Source: Ascidia mentula (taxonomy: Eukaryota > Chordata > Ascidiacea > Phlebobranchia > Ascidiidae). From it: a stretch of 64,000 nucleotides of DNA. The stretch spans positions 2,485,001 to 2,549,000 of the forward strand of contig OX387204.1 of assembly GCA_947561715.1 (NCBI GenBank), given 5' to 3'. Every line of letters begins with the position of its first letter. The first letter of the stretch is position 1. The notes beneath the pieces are model-generated. The model did no database searches. It was not told where the DNA came from and saw only the letters and a program-made list of their open reading frames with translations. The translations under genes were made by a program, and so were the position numbers. Positions 25,301 to 34,838 of the stretch are shown here, piece after piece.

Positions 25301-25975
25301 CACAAACTCCTAACAAGCCATATACTGCATTATTGCCTACATGGAAAACAACAACACACATAGGAGCACCTAAACCAATGGTCATAAGATTCCCTGGGCT
25401 AAGTACTTGTTGCTAAACGGATCTAGGGAAGACATTCAATGATAAACAACGAAGTCAAAAAAGTACCACAAAAGGCCAATCGTTTAGTCTTGTACAGTAG
25501 AACCAGTGTAATGAAAATCGACGTAGCCAGAACATATCGAAGTAATTGAAACCGAAGTTAGTTAAAAACAAATTGAAGTTTTGGCAGCAGACGAACACGC
25601 GTAACTACAGTGACGAAATTGTGCAAATGTTAAACATGTGGATAGGGTAAAGGCAACTGCATATGTGACAAAATACAGCGGTGCAAAAAATCGCAGACGG
25701 TAACAATCACACATTTGAAGGTTTTTCTTATCAAACGTTACTTAAAGTACGCGAGCAAATGAGGGTTTCATTTTAACTATGGTTTACAGTGTCTTGCGGC
25801 ATATTTATGCCGGCTGTGGGAGATGTTCTTATAAAAGCTTTTTTCAATTTGTTTTTTTACAGTATAAATTCAGGCACTAAAACTGTGCGTATCGGTAAAA
25901 TACATTCTACATCCGGGCTCTTTGGTTTGACGTGAGGGCATGGAAAGCAACGTGGTGTGGAAAAAAAACACAAAC
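22333..25975. other. Intergenic region, nothing recognised
   Basis: 3.6 kb between the start of the CNBD2-like gene and the stop of the PRXL2C-like gene, both on the minus strand. Several frames of 60 to 110 codons exist (for example 22503-22841 and 24750-25001 minus). None has flanking splice sites, domain signatures or cysteine patterns I would trust. I see no repeat with clear ends. It should contain the CNBD2-like promoter. Confidence 0.5.
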
Positions 25976-27737
25976 TCAAACGTGGTGAATTTTGTACTTG
26001 GTCTTGAAATCGATTCGTTCCATTCCGGCGATACGGAGAAGATCGTTGATAGGCGTGTGATCGTGAGAATGCGATTCACGGTGAAAATAGAGGATCTGAT
26101 CGTCTGCAAACGGAAAAACAGCAAAAGCTTCAAAAAGCGCTGCAACTGACTTGAGCTGCGGTTCTTGCCATAAAGTTACAAAGGATATAGCTGAAAAATG
26201 AACCACTAACACGCATTCAAACGCAACTACAATACGGATCAAAGCCTTTTCATGCACTACACATTATTGGACTCAAATATTCACGTTTACTTCAACCGAA
26301 AAAGAACCGCACGTTATGCAAACAGTCCCCAAACGTGTTCATGACTTGTGGTTTCTAAGGCCCTTTCGGGTACAAACTGGTTTGACCTTGTAAGTAGGGA
26401 ACGAACACGACTAAGCAATCTCAGTTTGCTTAGGGAGTAGCGTGCTTTTCTTAAGTAAACTTCGCCGCTTTGGGCGGTTAGTTGGCGTGGAGGTAACGCC
26501 CCTACTTAATGGAGCCGAACCTGTTTGTCTATGAATGGTGTATGGGCAGCGCACTGGATTATAGGGGCAGTAAATTCCCATAAAGAGAACAAACCACTGT
26601 GGATGTTTAATAACATTAAAATCAGCAGTTTTAGTGACCATCTTGAAATTTTAATGGTTTAAAGTTGTTTTGAACACCCAGTAATAAAAAACAGTGGTCA
26701 ATGAGCATGTACTTTTACAACTTACCTTCACCAATAACGATTTGTCCACCATGCTGAAAAGGATCTCCCTGTTCAACGGTGCTTTTCACTGCCCGCCACA
26801 TGTTAATAAAGAACCCGGTAAATCGGTTGCTTTTAATGTGTGGACTATTGTCTCCAGCGCCTGAACAATATATTTATTATGGTTGCTTATGTTATGAAAA
26901 CATGTTAGTTTGAAGACAATTAATGGCACTTTCAAACCAATATAGGACAAACAATACTCTCTGATCACTTTGTACAGGGTTAGTGTTTTGTCATCTTTTT
27001 AAACATCTGATGAATTTGGTATTTTTTAAATTTTGGTTGTCATGTTTTTCCATTGAAAATCACATCATGAAAAAAGTTCTAGAAATCAGTTTGAATCATT
27101 TTGTTGCATTTTGACTTACCAGTCAAATGGGATTGATATGAATCATGTAAGCCCAGTGTTTTGTAAATGATCCGTTTTGAATCACAAAACATTTCGTGGG
27201 GACAATTTGTTTCTTCGCAGAATGGTTGAATAAAACGGGATGGAGCACAACCGATAAGAAGAATTTTCACATTGTTTTCCTGTTTAATAAAAAGTTTAAT
27301 TGTTTGCAAACATCACTTACCAACCAGAAATAATTAGAAGTTTGTACTGATGCAATCTGTTTGTTTTTCAGGATAAGTTTGAACAATGCTCACCATTAAA
27401 TCTCTTGGAAATATCTTCGAGAAATCCTCCACATATTCTTTTGTAATATAGTCCAAAAAATTCTAAACAGAATAAGTTTTTAACATAAAAAAGACACAAA
27501 AAATCAAAATAACAGAACAATTGTGAGAAACCATGGCAGAACTAAATTTCAAGATATCATCTACAACTTGCAGTAACTTACTCGAAGCAAGACGACAATA
27601 CAAGTGTGACCTTTTCTGGCTTCTGCAAGTGTTGTGGGTTGTCCATTTTTGTTCATTAAAACGCATTTGTCTGCTTCAGTAAGATCAAAGAGCGTTTCCG
27701 GAAGCCTTTCCATCTCCTCAGATGCAGGTGCTTGCAT
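25976..27737 (-). CDS. PRXL2C: PRXL2C/AAED1 (AhpC/TSA-like) protein lacking the CxxC motif
   Basis: Five exons: 27582-27737, 27394-27462, 27120-27279, 26726-26860, 25976-26103; 215 aa against about 226 in human. A thioredoxin-like fold of the PRXL2 family is shown by KEYVEDFSKI, VKILLIGCAP, FIQPFCEETNCPHE, YKTLGLHDS, SPHIKSNRF, WRAVKS, QHGGQIVIG and DHTPINDLLRIAG, all in vertebrate order. In vertebrate PRXL2C the segment before KEYVED carries a CxxC pair. Here it reads NFLDYITKEYVED, so both cysteines are replaced (D and T). Other cysteines (GCAP, PFCEETNC, FCDS) remain but lie elsewhere in the fold. The protein is therefore probably not a classical thiol peroxidase. In mammals the family member is linked to glycolysis and signalling. 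The start is the first ATG in an open exon, and the gene is divergent from the MARCH-like gene at 28509. Confidence 0.88.
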
Positions 27738-28508
27738 TTTTGTGAGTCACAGGCAAGGAAATATACAAACTGTGACTACATTTTGAACTAACTTAGGATA
27801 GGTGGAGTTTACAACAAAATTTCGATTTTACCACATTGACACAGACATCATACTTTTGTTATCTGCTGCTTTCCGTTTTTAGCGAAAATATTAAAAAAAT
27901 GTTGTTTTTCTTAATTGAAACTTGCTACATGATCATTTAGAATTACATGCAAAACAACATATGCATATGTACTGAAGGTTCTTCATGTGCTAAGATTTTG
28001 CGGTAGGGTTACAACAAGTCTCGTACGAGTTCGTAGAAGACCAGTGTCATGCTTGTCCAGCATAACTTAATTTAAGGCAAGACTTATAGTATTGAAAAAT
28101 AGAATTAAATGCAAATTAAAGCCTATACAAATGCAAACCGGAAAAGGTGAAAGACGTTTCATGCCACTGGCGGAAAAACAATTGCATGCAGGTTATGTTT
28201 ATTCTTAAAATACTAAACAGAATCTAATCCGTTGGTTAACATTTTACGCGAAAAATTGTATGGATGTCGAAGCAACTATGATCTGCAAAAAAACATATAG
28301 TTATTAGCAATATCACTTTCGGTAAAAAATATTCAGACGGATTTGTAACATTTCTATTTTCTCGTTCACGGTCTAATGCACAGTTGCTACGACTAAAGGT
28401 AAAAATGAAGCCACTTAAGTGCTTAATTTACCTTTTGACTTTATTAGACGTAGGGTGTTTTCGACAAGTCCAGCTCGATTAAGCACAACTAAACACTTCT
28501 ACTTTGAT
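27738..28508. promoter_or_regulatory. Divergent promoter region of PRXL2C-like and MARCH-like genes
   Basis: 771 bp separate the two oppositely oriented start codons. No coding frame was seen. Assignment as a shared promoter rests only on gene arrangement. I cannot point to a specific TATA or Inr element. Confidence 0.45.
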
Positions 28509-30796
28509 ATGGCGTCAAGGAAGTATTCTTCAACACCAGCGAAATCTGTTTCTAATTTAAATCCTTCAAAAGTTAAAGCCAAGCCAAAAGAGAAGGTAAA
28601 TGCACTTCAGGTCTTGTTTAAATTTGTGAGAGATCTAAAGCCTTCATTTTGTTAACCAATATCAGTAACTATGGAATTTTGCATCCATTATCAATAAAGT
28701 TTGATTCTGTGGCAAACATTTTAGTTGAGTTTTATTAGTATTTGTATCAAACATATTTTATGTGGGATTCATACATCTTAATTTAATGTATACCATCTAG
28801 CATATCACATTCTTCACATGTTTTGTTAAGGTTAATGATGAGATGAAATCATTAATGAATCACCGCCACCAAGCCGTTTATCACAAATCTGCATTTTCAG
28901 TCTCCGATCTAAGTAACACAAGTGATCATGTTGCCACAGGAAATGGTAAATAAAAAAGAAAATGTATATCCTGGGTTATGCACTATTTTTACATGTCTTT
29001 TGCTTTTTTAATTTAGATGAGTCTACAATGTGTAGGATCTGCCAGTCAACTGACGATTCCCTTGAAAATCAACAAGTTACTCCTTGCAATTGCTCTGGCT
29101 CATTACAGTACGTTCACATGCAATGTTTGCAGAGGTGGAGACAGACCAAAAAGCTTTCAGGTTTGTTACAAGTTAACAGACCATTGTTTTTCGTTTTCAA
29201 TCCATAAGAACTGAGACAAGTTACTACTGTATAATAGTGGCTGGCATGTAGTTTCAGTTAGTTAGAAGTTTACTTCCAGATTCCAGTTAGTTAGAATAAG
29301 AAACAAATTTTGTTTTGCCAACATTTTCTTTTCAAACATTTTTAAACAAGAATGTTACAAAATACTCTTTATAATTCTAGGACTTATTACGCTTATACCT
29401 AGTTAGTTTCCTGTGTATACTTTGAATGGATATTTTTGTCTGTTGAACACAGTGCGTAAAAGTTCATATTTCAAAAATGTAGTTTTCTGGCAATGTGTGA
29501 TTGGTTTAGCGGAAGAGTTGTTCCTAAAGTTTCATAATTTTCAAGTTTCCCATTTTGATTTTGAATATACTGATAAACTCTGTGATGACTCCAAACACTC
29601 CTGTTAGGTCACAAAAGACACCCTAATTAAACAACAATGGTCATTGTACAAAGGCTTTAGCGTCTATGGCAATTAGTCTTTAGGAAAAACCAAGAGGGTT
29701 TCTATTGCATCACAATAAACCTAAATCTGTGAGCCTGCTATAATGTATTTTGGTGATTGTTTTTTGTTCTAGGAGCAGATGTAAGCATGTGTGAACTATG
29801 CAAACAACCCTACAATGTGCAGTTATTGGGTTGCACGGATGTAACGCCCGATAGAATCATGAAGGTATTCAGTTTTCTATTAAACCAGATAAAAATTTTA
29901 AAATCATCGATGTAGTGTAAGATGTTGTCATTTTTCAGATGCAGGAAGATTTGAAACAGCTTGTAAAGTCAGGAATTTATCTTATGCTGTTAATGCGAAG
30001 TTGGAAAAGTGACCTACAAAGAGCGCAACTGGCCGTACAACCCTCTCCAAGTGAAACGTTTCCCCAGCGTATATCGTTAAACATTCCATCGACGGTAGCG
30101 GGCTCCAATAACTTATCACATGGAAATGAAGTTATAGGTATGGCTTGTATCAATTCAGTTATACCCAATGTCCCATTGTGGAAAAGTGATGGCGCTGAGA
30201 ATTTATCTGACAAAATAAGCTTGTATGAAGTAGGGGTGCACCGAAAGTTCGGTTTGCCGAATTTATTCGGCCGAAACCAAGGTTTTTGTGATTATTCGGT
30301 TCCGGCCGAATATTTTTGCAAAATTCGGCCGGAACCGTAACTTTTTTACTGCATGCAACACTGATACACAAAGTTTAGAATCATTGTCATTGTTTCAACT
30401 GTACTAATTTGTTTTATTTGGTAATTGTCATCGAAATTAACTTCAAGAAGTTGGTACAGCATTCTTAATATGCCAATAAAAGGCTGTATGATAGGATCAG
30501 TTCAATTTCAGCATGTTTTGTTTAAATTTATTGCGATTTTAAAGAGATGGACACCAAAATTAGTTTCGGTTTATTCGGCAACTTTTGCCGAATATTCGGT
30601 TTCGGCCGAATAAAAAAAATGCTGTTTCGGTGCATCACATAAAGCCATCTATATGTGAAAGAATGTCTAGTTAAAAGAAGTCGATTTTTTCTCAGAAAGC
30701 AGCAGCGACGATGATAACGAGGATTACGTTTCAAGGCAAGCACTGAAGGAGAAAACGGCAAGATTAAGAAGAAGACAAAAGAGAAATCAAAAATAG
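28509..30796 (+). CDS. RING-CH (MARCH) E3 ubiquitin ligase, MARCHF7/10-like
   Basis: Six exons: 28509-28595, 28831-28945, 29017-29160, 29773-29864, 29939-30137, 30696-30796; 245 aa. A basic Ser/Lys-rich N-terminus is followed by a C4HC3 RING-CH finger at about residues 70-125: CRICQSTDD, then TPCNCSGSLQYVHMQCLQRW, then CELCKQPYNV. The NCSGSLQYVH core is that of MARCHF7 and MARCHF10, which also lack membrane helices; none is visible here. After the finger come a helical stretch (MQEDLKQLVKSG) and an acidic-then-basic C-terminus ending RRRQKRNQK. The finger should recruit an E2 and transfer ubiquitin. The substrate is unknown. The protein is much shorter than vertebrate MARCHF7/10 (about 700-800 aa), lacking most of their disordered N-terminus. 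The ATG at 28509 is used because the frame upstream has no other ATG. Confidence 0.8.
30231..30637. mobile_element. MITE with TTCGGCCGAA sub-repeats
   Basis: The ends GGGGTGCACCGAAA and TTTCGGTGCATCAC are imperfect inverted repeats. Both ends carry clustered, inverted TTCGGCCGAA motifs (around 30268-30330 and 30570-30612). About 405 bp, no transposase frame. It lies in the last intron of the MARCH-like gene. The termini resemble hAT-type elements. Confidence 0.7.
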
Positions 30797-31081
30797 AACA
30801 CATGTCCACACCTAACAGTGTTCATCTGCCAAATAGTAGTAGTAATTTGCTTGCCACTTATTGTGAATATGACTGGGGTATAAGCGTATATAAATCAGTA
30901 TATTGAATGCTGACATCGGTCGATGTTTTTCATCGTACATTTATTTGCAAAACCTTCGTTTGCCCTAAACGGTGTCAGAAGCGTACCCAAGATTGGTTTA
31001 CCTGCCATCACTTGAACGCATCACGCGCGGTTGCCAAGCAATTTTACCTGCAATGTTTGTGGCTTGCTGTAAGAGTCAACA

Positions 31082-31087
31082 AATAAA
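31082..31087 (+). terminator. Candidate poly(A) signal AATAAA of the MARCH-like gene
   Basis: First canonical AATAAA after the stop codon at 30796, about 290 bases downstream on the same strand. Confidence 0.5.
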
Positions 31088-31265
31088 AACAATCAGTTAC
31101 ATTTGTTGCATATGGTTACGTTACGTAACACAAAGAAACATTAAGTAAAAAAGTATGAGGTTTGTTCTCAAATATAACAAAGAAGTATTGAATGCGTTGT
31201 TAAAATATTAAATCATTACTATAAGCAACGACAAATCCATAACAGTCAGCGAATATACTCCTACA

Positions 31266-31585
31266 GGACGCCCATGAAAATGGTGACAAAAATCAAGTTC
31301 AGTTGTGGAATAGCCCGGTCCCACGATAGGGGCGTGCACTGTGCAGCCAGTACGGTGTACCAGGTACATACTAGTCCCATAGCCCATGGGCTTCGCGCCC
31401 TACAATTTAGTGTCCTCAAAAAAGGCCCCACCATTTTATAGCTCAAGGTGACGTCAGTTGATATGCATTGACATCGTTGTGGAAATTTAAAAGTGAACAA
31501 CAAACACGCCTATCGTGGGACCGGGCTATCCCCCAGCTGAACTTGACTTTTGTCCGTGATGTCATCACCATTTTCATGATCGCCC
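31266..31585. mobile_element. MITE with about 70-bp terminal inverted repeats
   Basis: The left arm (31266-31334, through ATAGCCCGGTCCCACGATAG) is repeated in reverse on the right (31505-31585, CTATCGTGGGACCGGGCTAT). One arm has an insertion of about ten bases. The centre is about 170 bp and non-coding. It lies between the MARCH-like gene and HUS1, in the space expected to hold the HUS1 promoter. Confidence 0.8.
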
Positions 31586-31767
31586 TTCTCGATAACTTTA
31601 ATGGATATCGTCAGTTGTTTGTCCACTTTGTATATTAAATAAAAATCTTAATAAAAAAATACAAAACAAGAAATCAACTATCACAACAGGTACTTTCCCA
31701 CGTAAACTTCCCGCGGTTTGACTTGATTTTTGTAAATTTTTGGCTGTTGACCCAAAATTGCGATATT

Positions 31768-33696
31768 ATGCGATTCAGAGCAAAAGTTGTAAACATTGAC
31801 TGTATTCATCATTTTACAAGTAAGTTACTAATAAATCTTCCCATGATAGTGTAATATATGTAACTTTCTGTGCGTTTCTCAGATGTTGTCCACACCATTA
31901 GCAAACTTTTGAAAAAATGCACTTTGCGATTGACGCTGGACAAAATGTACTTTATTTTGCCCGACCAGGTTTCGAATGGTGGAGTTAGCATGTGGTGTGA
32001 ACTTAAGCAGGTAAATTATTCTTAGCACAACATACATGCATTTCAGATTAGAAAAACTGTCTTGAAAAATTACCGATAATCTATGCAATAAAATAGCAAA
32101 TGCATTAACATGCAATAAATGTTGCCATCATCCGGGTAATTAGCAATCGTCAAAAAAATCCTTACCTCAAATAACAAACTTTCCAATCTGGGTGGCATAC
32201 ACACGTACTTCATTCTGCAAACTAAGTATATACATTTTAAAATTCTGCAAACTAAGTGTATACATTTTAAATTTAACAAGACGGACTAGCATGGTTATCG
32301 AGAAGATCCTAGGAAATTGAAAATGAATTAAAGTTTAACTTTATTAAAAAGTCCAAACTCGATGTTACATATGCTAATAAACATTGGCAGGATTTGGCTT
32401 TAACTCTCATTTTAATCATGGCATCATTGCATGTTGTTTTATTTAACTCATGGTCTTTAATCAGGCCAACTTCTTCGATGAATACCAAATGGACGGAGCT
32501 TCCAAAGAATACAATGAGATTTATCTGGAAATAGTTGCTGAAAACATGTGCAGAGCATTAAAATCCGCCCAAAGTGCCAAATCTATGAAGATAAAATTAA
32601 CAAAGAAGCAAACCCCATGTCTAACAGTGGAAGTTGAACTTGTACGAATATTACATGGTTTTTGTTTATTCTTTACTTGCAGATATATTGTTTAAAGTGG
32701 TTAAGTATGGTATACAGCTAGTGATTGTGGAGAATAATTTTAAGTGTTATCCAGCAAACAACTGACACCGGTGCATATCTTGTTCGTTCAAGTTTGGCTT
32801 GAATGAACAACGTAACATGTGTTTTTTGACAGCCATCAATTGCAAGCAATTCCAGACTTGTGACTCATGATATACCAGTATCTGTTATTCCACGAAGACT
32901 TTGGGGTGAATACGAAGAACAACAAATGCCAGACTTTCATGTTAGCATATGTATGCCTCCTATGAAAACAGTAAGTTGCCGACATTTTGAATCATAAATG
33001 TTTTTAACAGAGCTTATACAGGGGTTGATTTTTAAAATGTTTTACATTAAGTTAAAAAACATAGCTGAAAGGCTGAAGAATTTAAGCACCTATCTCACAA
33101 TTTCTGCAAATCAAGAAGGAGACTTAACTATGAAAGTCGAAACTGAACTGGTTTCTGCGACGACAAGGCATGTTCTACTTTGGTTTCTTATTTGCTTTTG
33201 ACAGTCACAGCAACTTCATATATTTCTGTTGTTTTTTGATAAACAGTCCTACTTAACAATTCCCAAAAAAAACTTTATCTTGAATATTCAGTATGTGGTT
33301 TTTGAGTGACATGAAAAATGTTTGGACCACATACAATGGTGTTAAGATATCACAAAATATTTTACACCAAATGTCTGCATGTAGATTTCAACATTTAGAA
33401 GTTCCACCCATCTCAAGCAATGATGAAGAATCACAAACTGAAGCGAGGGATTGGCCTGCTAATGATTTTGCATCTGCAAGAGTTGACATAAGGAAGTTTT
33501 TGCAGTTTCTGGCAGGTCAACAAATCAATCCTTACAAAGTTATTTGTAGTAAGTTTGGCACAAATTAATATCAAAGTTTGACAAATTAATGTGTTTTTTG
33601 TTGCTTGCAGATATTGTTCATGGAACTGCACTACACTTTTTTCTTGTACACGATGATATATCCCTACAATATTTTATACCGACTGTCGCTGTATGA
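31768..33696 (+). CDS. HUS1: HUS1 checkpoint clamp component
   Basis: Seven exons: 31768-31819, 31883-32010, 32465-32641, 32833-32970, 33052-33167, 33292-33548, 33611-33696; 317 aa. Near-identical blocks to vertebrate HUS1 run the full length: [88 protein letters not shown] and [12 protein letters not shown]1 forms the RAD9-RAD1-HUS1 ring, a PCNA-like clamp loaded at damaged DNA to activate ATR. The protein is about 37 residues longer than human HUS1 (280). The extra length is an insert at the start of exon 6 (around residues 205-240), in the acidic loop of the second half. The exon 5 donor is read as GC (AG|gcatgt). If a different junction is used, the insert would shrink. Confidence 0.93.
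32063..32203. repeat. Dispersed repeat, copy 1 (partner at 44027-44161)
   Basis: The segment around CAAATGCATTAACATGCA and the right part ACAAACTTTCCAATCTGGGT match the 44027-44161 segment in the same orientation, roughly two thirds identical by eye over 135 bp. It lies in the HUS1 intron between exons 2 and 3. It is likely a small mobile element whose ends I cannot define. Confidence 0.65.
32212..32271. repeat. 30-bp direct duplication
   Basis: Two adjacent 30-base units starting ATTCTGCAAACTAAG and ending CATTTTAAA differ at one base. They abut the dispersed repeat in the HUS1 intron. Confidence 0.9.
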
Positions 33697-33777
33697 AAGA
33701 GGATGTCTTATTTTTCTTTTGTTTCTAAAACTGCCAATAAACTATTTTTACTTCTCACTTGTGTTCCCGAAAAGGCA

Positions 33778-33783
33778 AATAAA
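33778..33783 (+). terminator. Candidate poly(A) signal of HUS1
   Basis: AATAAA 82 bases after the HUS1 stop codon; a second AATAAA lies at 33736-33741. Either fits a 3' end well before the convergent gene whose stop is at 33927. Confidence 0.6.
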
Positions 33784-33926
33784 AAGTTCCGCAACAGAAT
33801 AAACCAAACTGTACGTAACTGAAAAGGTGTTTACTGATTACAAGCGGTGCAAAACAACTAATATTGCACACTTTGTACAATCTATAACATGATACAATAA
33901 ATAGGGTCCCATGCAAAATTAAGAAT

Positions 33927-34838
33927 TTACTCGTCCAGTTTGACCTGCAATTTTGTGTTGCGGAAGCAAAGATAGGACAAAAATTTATCAGTTTTTGGCA
34001 CCATGTTAAACACAGAAGGTGGAAACGACCTTCTGTTTGATCTTCTTAAAGTGGCTTTACCATCAGATTCTGAAACCTCAGCTGAGTTCTGTTGATTTGA
34101 TTGGCTCGACGAAGCCCGCACTGGTCGTGAAGGATCATTTAATGCTGAATCATCACTCGATGCATTACGAAGTCTTCGTCTTGCTTTTAATACCCCGTCC
34201 TTATCATTTACCAGAAGTTTTTGCCTATGCATTTTTACTGGGCTGCTGCTTCTTGTTCTGGGTGGAGATGTGTTGGACGCAAACTTCCTCTGGGCCCTAA
34301 CTCGGTACAAGGCACCCTCCTGGTCTTTATCTGGAGACAATGAATTCTGCTCAGTGGAAAACAACTTCTTGGGAGAAAGTTTTTGCACCTTCACTGTTGT
34401 TTTGTTTGTGTCTGAATTCAAATCATGCAAGTTGACGTGGCAAAGGTCTTGGGTGTCCATGATAATTTGATCATACTTGGATCTGGTGGCAGGAGAGGTG
34501 TTGGGGTCAAATATTCCATGTTCTTCCAGAAGTTTCGACTGAAGTCTGGTCAGTCGAAGTTCAAAGTTTTCCTCCGGCCTGAAAACTTTCGTTTCCTCTT
34601 CCTTCGTCTTTGTGACAACTTTTCGTTTTTCCTTAGTGATTGGACTTTTCACATCACTATTATCATCATCAGAAGATTCTTCAGAGGCAAAAACTTCGGT
34701 TTTCTTTTGCTTTTTTGACGGGGTGTCGTGCAGAGACCGCAGCATTGCCTTCTGTATTTGTGTTTCTTCTACCCAGTGCAAATGATCCTCTCCATAATTA
34801 ACGATCTTGCGAGCACGCTTTGGGCGATGTGACGCCAT
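33927..34838 (-). CDS. JARID2 N-terminus-like stand-alone protein (candidate PRC2 cofactor)
   Basis: A single open exon of 303 aa from the ATG at 34838 (Kozak AAAATGG). An in-frame ATG at 34868 would add ten residues. Three blocks match the first about 160 residues of vertebrate JARID2 in the same order. The first is the extreme N-terminus (MASHRPKRARK, then WVEETQIQKAMLRSL, against ERPKR and WSEERVVRKVLYLSL). The second is RAQRKFASN at 181-189, against QAQRKFAQS around JARID2 Lys116. The third is PKTDKFLSYLCFRN near the C-terminus, against PKTEDFLTFLCLRG. Between them are long acidic and Lys/Ser-rich stretches. In mammals PRC2 methylates JARID2 Lys116, and EED reads it, stimulating EZH2. The ARID and JmjC domains of JARID2 are absent here and I see them nowhere nearby. 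Function as a PRC2 partner is inferred. A possible donor (CAG|gtcaaa) near the end means further exons cannot be excluded. Confidence 0.7.
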   Translation of the reverse strand: MASHRPKRARKIVNYGEDHLHWVEETQIQKAMLRSLHDTPSKKQKKTEVFASEESSDDDNSDVKSPITKEKRKVVTKTKEEETKVFRPEENFELRLTRLQSKLLEEHGIFDPNTSPATRSKYDQIIMDTQDLCHVNLHDLNSDTNKTTVKVQKLSPKKLFSTEQNSLSPDKDQEGALYRVRAQRKFASNTSPPRTRSSSPVKMHRQKLLVNDKDGVLKARRRLRNASSDDSALNDPSRPVRASSSQSNQQNSAEVSESDGKATLRRSNRRSFPPSVFNMVPKTDKFLSYLCFRNTKLQVKLDE

